The notes under the pieces are model-generated. The model had not been told where the DNA came from, made no database searches, and was given only the letters and a program-made list of their open reading frames with translations. This document shows, piece after piece, positions 57,844 to 64,000 of a stretch of 64,000 bases of DNA. The translations under genes were made by a program, and so were the position numbers. Every line of letters begins with the position of its first letter. Positions within the stretch are counted from its first letter, which is position 1. The DNA is taken from NCBI RefSeq assembly GCF_000313135.1, contig NW_004457702.1, forward strand, positions 124,001-188,000. The letters run 5' to 3'. The stretch is from Acanthamoeba castellanii str. Neff (Eukaryota; Discosea; Longamoebia; Acanthamoebidae).

Positions 57844-59531
57844 TTAGGTGGTCGACCCGGCCAGGTCCTCCATGGACTCTGAGCCCTTGGCCACTCGTTG
57901 TCGCTTGTGCGAAGCCGTCAGAGGCGGCGGTCGGGCGTCGGCCGCGCAGCGTGGCGAGCAGTAGACGCTCTCGAGCACGACGTCCTGCTCGGCGAGTCGA
58001 TGCGGGTAGAGCCGGCGGGCGAAGCCCGAGCCGTAGTAGGGACCCGCGCAGCCGGCGCACAGGCGGGCCTCGCGTTTGAGCCGCGCCATCAGCTCGCGCG
58101 GCAGCGTGTCGCCCAGGCTGGACAAGTCGGGCACCGACGCCGCCACCTCGCTGCAGCACAGGTCGAGAAGCGACGACACGCTGCCAGGTGCCAGCTCGGC
58201 CTACACCGCACACGACACACTCATGAGCACGCAACACGACACGACACGACGACACGCGCGGATGCGAACCTGGGCGAGGTTGAAGAGGTTGTTGGCGACG
58301 GAGAAGGTGAAGGAGTGTCGGGTGCAGGGGAGGGTGGTGATGCTGGCCGGGAGCGAGGTGAGCCGGTTGTTGTCGACGAAGAGGATCTGGAGCGAGGTCA
58401 GTCGGTGGATGGTGGGCGGCAACGACGTCAGCTGGTTGTCGCTGCAGTACAGCTGCGCGAGCGATGGTAGATTGCCTGCCATTCTCAATCATCATCAGCC
58501 ATGACACATCAAACGACACAACACGACACACCGACACGACACACGCGGTGTGTACCGATGGTGTGCGGGAGGGTGGTGAGTCGGTTGGAGGAGAGCTGGA
58601 GGATGCGGAGGGCCGAGAGGTGGGAGACGGAGAGCGGGAGGGCGGCGAGAGACGTCTTCATTATGCTCAGGCTCTGCAGGCGCGTCAGGTGCGAGAAGAG
58701 GAGCGGCGGCAGACCCGCCAGCATGGCCTCGTTCGTCAGCACCAGGCCCTCGAGGCACGGAAAGGTCTGGCCAATGTCTGCACCACAAAGAACTCGCATA
58801 CCTCAGTTGTCTCACCTTGAACCGCCAGTTTGGTATGTCATACGATCTCCAGTTGTTGTTGTAGTTGTAGTATCCGTGTTAACCTCCATAATCTCCCAAT
58901 TGCATTAAAATGTATAATACTGGATTGTTGGGTATTTGGTGTAGGTTCAGCCGAAATAAAACCACACAAAATACGCTTCAGTGTGCTGCGTGTGTGTGAG
59001 ACACAGACAGTGGGCGGTCACGTGGGTGTTGAGCGTAAAAACGAAAGCGTAGGTACCGTCGGGGATGGAGGGCAGGTGGTTGGCATCGAGCAGCAGGTGG
59101 CGCACACACGCGAACGCTCTCCGCCCGAGTCCCTCGAAGGACGGGAAGCGCCGCAGCCGCCGGTGCCTGCGACGTTGCTGTTGTTGTTGTTGTTCGCCTT
59201 CACCATCGACTCCGCCCATGACCCGCACCTCCTCTTCTCCGCCCGCTGCGTTGTTTGGGTGCATTCTGCGTCGCTGGGCTTCCGCAATGGCGGCCAACAC
59301 GACCTCGACCTCATCTTTTTCATCTTCTTCTGTGTCTTCATCTTCGTCGTCGCCTCCCGCCGCGAGCTTCTCCTTGCCCTTGACTTCTCTCTTCTTCGTT
59401 TCCTCTGGCTCTGTGTCGCCTTCAGTGTCACTGTCACGTTGCATGCGGTTTTCGTGTGGCTGCTCCCTTGTCGTGTTGTGTGTTATGTTGTGGTTATGTG
59501 TCGGCGTAGTTTGTTGTTTGCTTCCCCGCAT
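57844..59531 (-). CDS. Leucine-rich-repeat protein with C-terminal cysteine motif
   Basis: ATG at 59531. The N-terminal 140 residues are very acidic and basic in turn and Gln-rich (a run of six Gln), probably disordered. Leucine-rich repeats begin with VRHLLLDANHLPSIPDG, continue after a 280-base intron with LTRLQSLSIMKTSLAALPLS, and LSALRILQLSSNRLTTLPHTI, then NLPSLAQLYCSDNQLTSLPP and LTSLQILFVDNNRLTSLPAS. The C-terminal exon has LCAGCAGPYYGSGFARRLY and VYCSPRC, a C-x2-C...C-x3-C set that may bind zinc, as at the ends of some animal LRR proteins. It ends GSTT-stop at 57844. The repeats are of the Ras-suppressor/SHOC2 kind, suggesting a scaffold role. Four introns, two with CGACA pentamers. 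Confidence 0.82.
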
Positions 59532-59766
59532 TCCGCCCGCGCCGGAAAAGGCCCCAGCCGCGCTTCATTTCCGTCCCGCATGCCCTTCGCTTTCGCACTT
59601 CGTTCTTTGTCGCTTTCGCGCTTCGTTCTTTGGAGGGAGCACCGTCGCTCGCTGCGGTGGCGTTCTTGGGGGAGCCTCGCCGCTCACAACACCTGGGGTG
59701 CGGTCCGGACAGCCAAAAGCTTGCAACACGCTGAATACTGATTTCACCAGGTGATTTTCTTTTTGC

Positions 59767-62205
59767 CTATTGGTGCCAGGGCTGGAGCAGGTTCGAATTG
59801 TTTTCCCACGACCACTGCAGCAACAGGCCCTTTCGGCCCGGCGTGCTGAAGACCACAAGCCTATGCGAGTCGCCTGAACCACGAACAAGTGTGCGGTGGA
59901 CGACAATCCGTCAACACAACAGGGTGGTGGTGGTCGTGGTGGTGGCGAACGTCGTGACGTACCTCCGCCGAACCCGTAGTCGGCATCCTCCCAGATGCCC
60001 TCGATCTCACCGCCCAGCATGGCGCGCATCTCCTTGATGAACTGCGAACCGAACGAAGAGGCCGCGATCGGGTGAGATAAGAGTTATGATTGACGTTCGC
60101 GTGTGTGTGTGGGTCAGCGTACGGTGAGTGTGGTGGCTCTCTGTTTCTGGGTGTCCCTGTCGTCGCCCTTGACCGAGAAGACGATCTCGAGCAGACTGTC
60201 TCCGCCTCGCACCTCTCGCAGCCGCCCGAAGTGGAGCCACTCCTGGGCCAGGACACAACAATCAACACGACTTGAGCGAAATGCGAACACTCCACACAAC
60301 ACGACACGACACGCACGCCACACGACACGACACACGTGCTCTTTCCGACTAAAAGGCAAGTGCACACACGAGTGGTTGTACCTCGTTCGGCGGAAGGTTG
60401 CCGGGCCGGTTCTGTGCGTCCTCGTCAAAGGCGTCGAACGGATTGCGCAGCGAGAACAGGCGCTTGTTGTTCTCGAACACCTTCGACACGATCGACTGAA
60501 ACGGACTCTCGTCGAGGCCATTCGTGGCGGTCACCGACCCTCGCCTGGCCCGAGGCGACGTGGCGGGCCTCGGCTTGCTGCCGTCGCGCGCCGCCGCCGC
60601 CGCCGCGGTCTCCTTGGCCAGAAGCCACTTGAGCGGGAGCGGGAACACGGCAGCCTGGAGCGAGAGGTTGGTGCCCGGCCGCGCGAGCAGCTTGTGGAGC
60701 GCGCCGCGCTTGCGGGCCGACACGTCCTTCTTCTTGCGGTTGAGCGCCTGGATCTCGAGCTCGCGGAAGCAGTGCTTCCAGTAGAAGGCGTGGGCGCGCT
60801 CGTCGTGGGCCTCGCGACGGGCCACCCGGTCGAGCAGCCGGCGCCACTCGCGCTGCATGTCGTGCACCATCTTCTCCCGCTCGCGTCGCTCGCCGTCGCT
60901 CTCCTCGCGCGCCATCGCCTGCACGCGGTGCGGCGGCGCCGGGTTGCTGTACAGATTGTCCGCTGCGGAGTCAAACTCGAGTCCCTTGGGTCGCAGCCCG
61001 GTGGCGCCGCCGCCAATGATGATCGCACTGCCCTTGCGCTTGGTCGGCACGTCGGAGGCGGAGGTGTTGTTAAAGGCGGAGAAGGGCACGATCTTGCCGG
61101 AGTACGGCCCGGCCGGGCTGGAGTTGATCAACGCCGCCGCGGCACTCTTCGCTTTCGCTCTTGTCGCTTGCGTCTTCTTGATCGCCGGCCGCTTTTCTTC
61201 CTTCGTTCTTTTCACCGTTTTCGCTTTCGCTTTCGCTTTCGCTTTCTTGTTCGCGTTCGCTTTTCGCTTGGGGAGTCGGTTGGGCGTTCGGTTGCTGCCG
61301 ATCTTGATCTTGGGCCGACGCTGCTCGTCGATTTCCATGTTGTCGTCTTCGCTTTCGCTCGCGTTCTGCTGCAGCTGCTCGTCGCTGTCATCATTCCCCA
61401 CCTTCTCGTCTTCATCATCATCGTCTTCGTCCTCCTTCATCTCCTCATACTCCTTCTGCCCGCCACCATCCCCGTCATCGCTGCTACTTCTCTCCTTGTC
61501 CATGTCTTCGAGTTCGTCGCTGCTGTCGTCACCATCGTCACCATCGTCATCATCATCGTCACCGTCGTCGCCATCGTCGTCATCGTCGCTGGCCGCGAAG
61601 AGGAGCTCGCTGTCGCTCATGTAGACGCCAAAGGTGCGCACCTTGCGGCTCACAATCTCCCACTTGCGCTCCCACTCGTCGTAGAGGCCGCGCCAGAGCA
61701 GGTTGTCGCTGGCCAGCTCGTACAGGAAGGCGCAGGTCATCGACACCCGGCACAGGGAGACGGGGTCGAGCCGCCGCAGGATGTTGGAGACCAGCACCTC
61801 GCTGGGCAGACACACGAGCGGGCAGATGACGTGGAAGCCGTGGATCTTGCGCACCTCGTTGGTGGCCTTCGCCCGGGCGAGCACTTCCAACTCCATCACC
61901 GCACGGTCTGGACAGAACCTGACGTGGCAGCATAACAAATATTTATATATAATAAATAAACCGCTATTATTTGTTTATTATTTAATTGCACACAATTCGT
62001 AGGACCAATGACGCTGTGTATTATTTAATTTTAATTGTTCTCTCATACTAAATAAAATGAATATTAGGGAGGGTGGGTACCTGAGCATGGTCGAGGTGAA
62101 GCCCTTCTCGGCTTCGCGGAGTTGTGCCTCCAGGCGGGGAAACATGGAGGCCAGGCCGTGCAGGTCCTCCTCCCCCGCAAAGCTGCTCATCGATGCCAGC
62201 GACAT
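59767..62205 (-). CDS. F-box protein with acidic middle region
   Basis: ATG at 62205 gives a short helical exon (MFPRLEAQLREAEKGF), spliced to FCPDRAVMELEVLARAKATN. The F-box is VICPLVCLPSEVLVSNILRRL, VSLCRVSMTCAFLYELAS and NLLWRGLYDEWERKWE, so the protein probably recruits substrates to an SCF ubiquitin ligase. A long Asp/Glu-rich stretch follows (about 61400-61600), then Lys/Arg-rich nuclear-localisation-like sequence (KRKANANKKAKAKAKAK). A helical part comes next (MQREWRRLLDRVARREAHDE, HAFYWKHCFRELEIQALN) and a C-terminal domain spread over three exons: GRLREVRGGDSLLEIVFSVK, MLGGEIEGIWEDADYGFGGG, and DSHRLVVFSTPGRKGLLLQW ending WHQ-stop at 59767. I do not recognise the C-terminal domain. 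Most of the coding sequence is one uninterrupted exon. Confidence 0.85.
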
Positions 62206-62485
62206 CCTTCAAGTTCTTCTTTGCCTCCTTCCGCACAACCAACTCGTGGGTCTTCGCGACAAAGAAAGGGCGCCTGTGTTGTTGTGTTGTCTCGCGAAGG
62301 CCTTGTCTTCTTGCTTGCGCACGCGAGCAACCTTTCCACTGATTTTTTAGTTCCGCCCGAATTTCGGTTAGAGCGCTCCTTCGCCTCCTAAACATTTCCG
62401 AAACAACGAAACGAAAAGAAATAGAAAAGGCTACGAAGAAAATGAATTTGAAAAGAAAGAAACAGAAACAGAAAAGGTGGTGGAG
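62206..62485. promoter_or_regulatory. Divergent promoter region
   Basis: 280 bases between the F-box and BEACH-protein start codons. The right half is A-rich (AGAAA runs from about 62400). No TATA box is clear. Confidence 0.4.
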
Positions 62486-64000
62486 ATGGGGCAGTGGGTG
62501 AGCGTGGAGGAGGTGCGGGAGGCGGTGGAGGAGGACCTCGGCCTGAGCCTCTACTTTCCGGCTCACGGTGGTGCCCATGGGCTCGTCCCTCCCGAAGTCT
62601 GCAGCATGGTAGTCCCTCCATCTTCATTTTTTTAAAATCAATATTTAATCTTATTCATTATTCGATTACGTGTGCAGGTGGGCAGCGATGTAGAGAGCCT
62701 GCTGGATGATGGTGCCTTATTTGTACAGGGGGATGCTTTCCTCAAGGGCATGCGCGAGGGCAGGGCCGCCGAGGCCACTACACACCAGAACGCAGGTACA
62801 CATGCCGGCACATGAAGCTGACGCGGCTGGCCTGCCAGTACTGATGCAAAAGGATGTGCGAATCGCTCTGTGCACAGAGGCAGCAGCGGCCGACGTCGGT
62901 CGTCCGGTGCTGGTCAAGGTGCTCCGCAAGCACACCACGCCAGTCACAACTGCCCAGGGGCCTGACGAAGCTGCCATTGACGACACGAACGACCAGGTGC
63001 GTGAGCGAGTTGATGTCTTCTTCAATAGCATTGCTGAGATTGACTAATCGGTTTGTGGTCGCATGTCGTAGGATGGTGACCATCAGGTCGACGCGTTCGG
63101 AATGAATGACCTAGGTCAGTCGCTTGAGGCCTACCTGGACGAGCTCGCCGGGAACGTGCCGGAGCGGAGCCTCATTTCCTTGCCTTTCGGCCCGGCGCCC
63201 CTCTCCGCCAACACGCACGTCTGGCCCGTGCAGTCCACCCGGGAATGCCTCGAGCACGTCGTATCCGCCTTGGTACAGCCCTCGTGTGTGTGGTGTGTCC
63301 TCGATGCCAAGCACTGACACTCATTGTGATATCTGGCGATGTCATGTAGCACGCCCAGGTCGTCCTGGAGGATTGCGAAGTCAACAAGCGGAAGTGCGCC
63401 AGTCCGCGCCTGAATGCACTCGTGCAGCAGCAGCAGGTCCGGCCAGGTGCACTGCACCCCAACCTGCCGCGAATCTTCAAGGTCGTTGAGACCGACAAGG
63501 CCTTCTATATGCTCATGGTACGCGCGCCTGCGATCGATGGAAATGGCAGGGCTCTCGTGCTGCGCGGTGATTCACTCAATGGTGCGGTACCAGGAATGGG
63601 GCGGGCACACGGTCGAAGGGCTGATCCGATTCAGCAGGCAGACGCTCGACGTAGGGGACACCAGAAAGTGGATCGCTTACCAGGTACGTACAGCACGAGC
63701 GCACCAGGCTTGTGGAGGGCAAGATCTAAAAATTGCTCCCATTCCTTGCCGCCGACCAGGTCCTGCACACGCTTCACCACTGTCACGCGCGCGGTGTCAC
63801 GCACGGGTCGCTTCGCCCCGAGTTCATCACGCTCAGTCCCGATCTGTGGGTCACCCTCGCCGGATTCCACTGCGCATCGCCCAGGGAATCGCGACCACTC
63901 GCCGGCTCCAATTCGGAGGGCACCGTGGTCAAGTCCCTCGTCGAGCGCTGGATGGCACGCGAGCTCACCAATCTCGACTACCTGCTGGCGCTCAACGAGC
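62486..64000 (+). CDS. Pseudokinase-BEACH protein, WDR81/GFS12-like, N-terminal part
   Basis: Cut by the window edge. ATG at 62486 (MGQWVSVEEVREAVEEDLGL), then VGSDVESLLDDGALFVQGDA. The splice near 62790-62860 is uncertain. Further exons give DVRIALCTEAAAADVGRPVL, SLISLPFGPAPLSANTHVWPV, HPNLPRIFKVVETDKAFYM and a kinase-like segment LIRFSRQTLDVGDTRKWIAYQVL, HHCHARGVTHGSLRPEFITL. The catalytic loop is HGSLRP rather than HRDLKP, so it lacks the catalytic Asp, and it is followed by LSPDLWVTLAGFH. At 63930-64000 the sequence WMARELTNLDYLLALNE starts a BEACH domain. A pseudokinase before BEACH is the layout of animal WDR81 and plant GFS12, which act in endosomal maturation and autophagy. WD repeats should follow beyond the window. 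Confidence 0.85.

Noticed and set aside
60349..61938. Plus-strand 610-residue ORF opposite the F-box gene
   Set aside because: Mirror of a GC-rich minus-strand exon. The minus strand shows an F-box and frame-consistent splicing at both ends; the plus-strand translation is Val/Leu/Arg-biased with no domain.
1..64000. tRNA, rRNA or snRNA genes
   Set aside because: I saw no cloverleaf arms with A and B boxes and no rRNA-like conserved stretches. A covariance-model scan was not possible here, so short RNAs may be missed.

Overview
The window is GC-rich eukaryotic nuclear DNA. Genes are dense and on both strands, and almost all are cut by many short introns. The proteins read best as those of a free-living amoebozoan, most likely Acanthamoeba or a close relative. 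That placement is inference from gene content, intron style and CpG-rich composition; no database was searched. Coordinates for multi-exon genes span first to last coding exon, and splice sites were placed by eye from reading-frame continuity and family similarity.

Layout. 1-541 (+) end of an adiponectin-receptor-like PAQR protein; 651-7714 (-) an unbroken chain of exons encoding TFIIE-beta, then TFIIE-alpha, then the TFIIH helicase XPB; 7921-9404 (-) a decayed cryptochrome-DASH gene, 1371 bases of which (7921-9291) contain no CpG at all; 9635-11246 (+) exosome RRP42; 11668-14107 (+) PP2A B55 subunit; 14747-16889 (+) FOXRED1-like oxidoreductase; 17142-20122 (-) Vps5/SNX1-type sorting nexin; 20279-21107 (+) mitoribosomal mS25-like protein; 21348-25532 (+) DNA ligase I; 25814-27217 (-) unknown secreted protein; 27557-29467 (+) DUF5672 membrane protein; 29609-31387 (-) PCH2/TRIP13; 31510-32800 (+) unknown; 32838-34891 (+) Gfo/Idh/MocA oxidoreductase; 34961-36659 (-) 2-oxoglutarate/Fe(II) oxygenase; 36857-38823 (-) PEX2; 38910-39661 (+) gamma-glutamylcyclotransferase-like; 40080-43077 (+) RING-H2 protein; 43387-45832 (+) BAR-like protein; 46018-53016 (+) diflavin reductase joined to RasGEF, ankyrin and hemerythrin domains; 53129-54164 (+) TMEM70-like; 54507-57729 (+) POT/PTR2 transporter; 57844-59531 (-) leucine-rich-repeat protein; 59767-62205 (-) F-box protein; 62486-64000 (+) start of a WDR81/GFS12-like pseudokinase-BEACH protein, cut by the window edge.

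Most genes are housekeeping (transcription, RNA decay, replication, membrane traffic, mitochondria, peroxisomes). Three regions stand out: the diflavin reductase-RasGEF-ankyrin-hemerythrin chain, which looks like a redox- or oxygen-responsive Ras activator; the TFIIE-beta/TFIIE-alpha/XPB chain; and the CpG-free cryptochrome relic, whose arginine codons and one stop look like the products of CpG decay. Intergenic gaps are short (about 60-640 bases) and several gene pairs share a divergent promoter. Long microsatellites lie almost entirely in introns.
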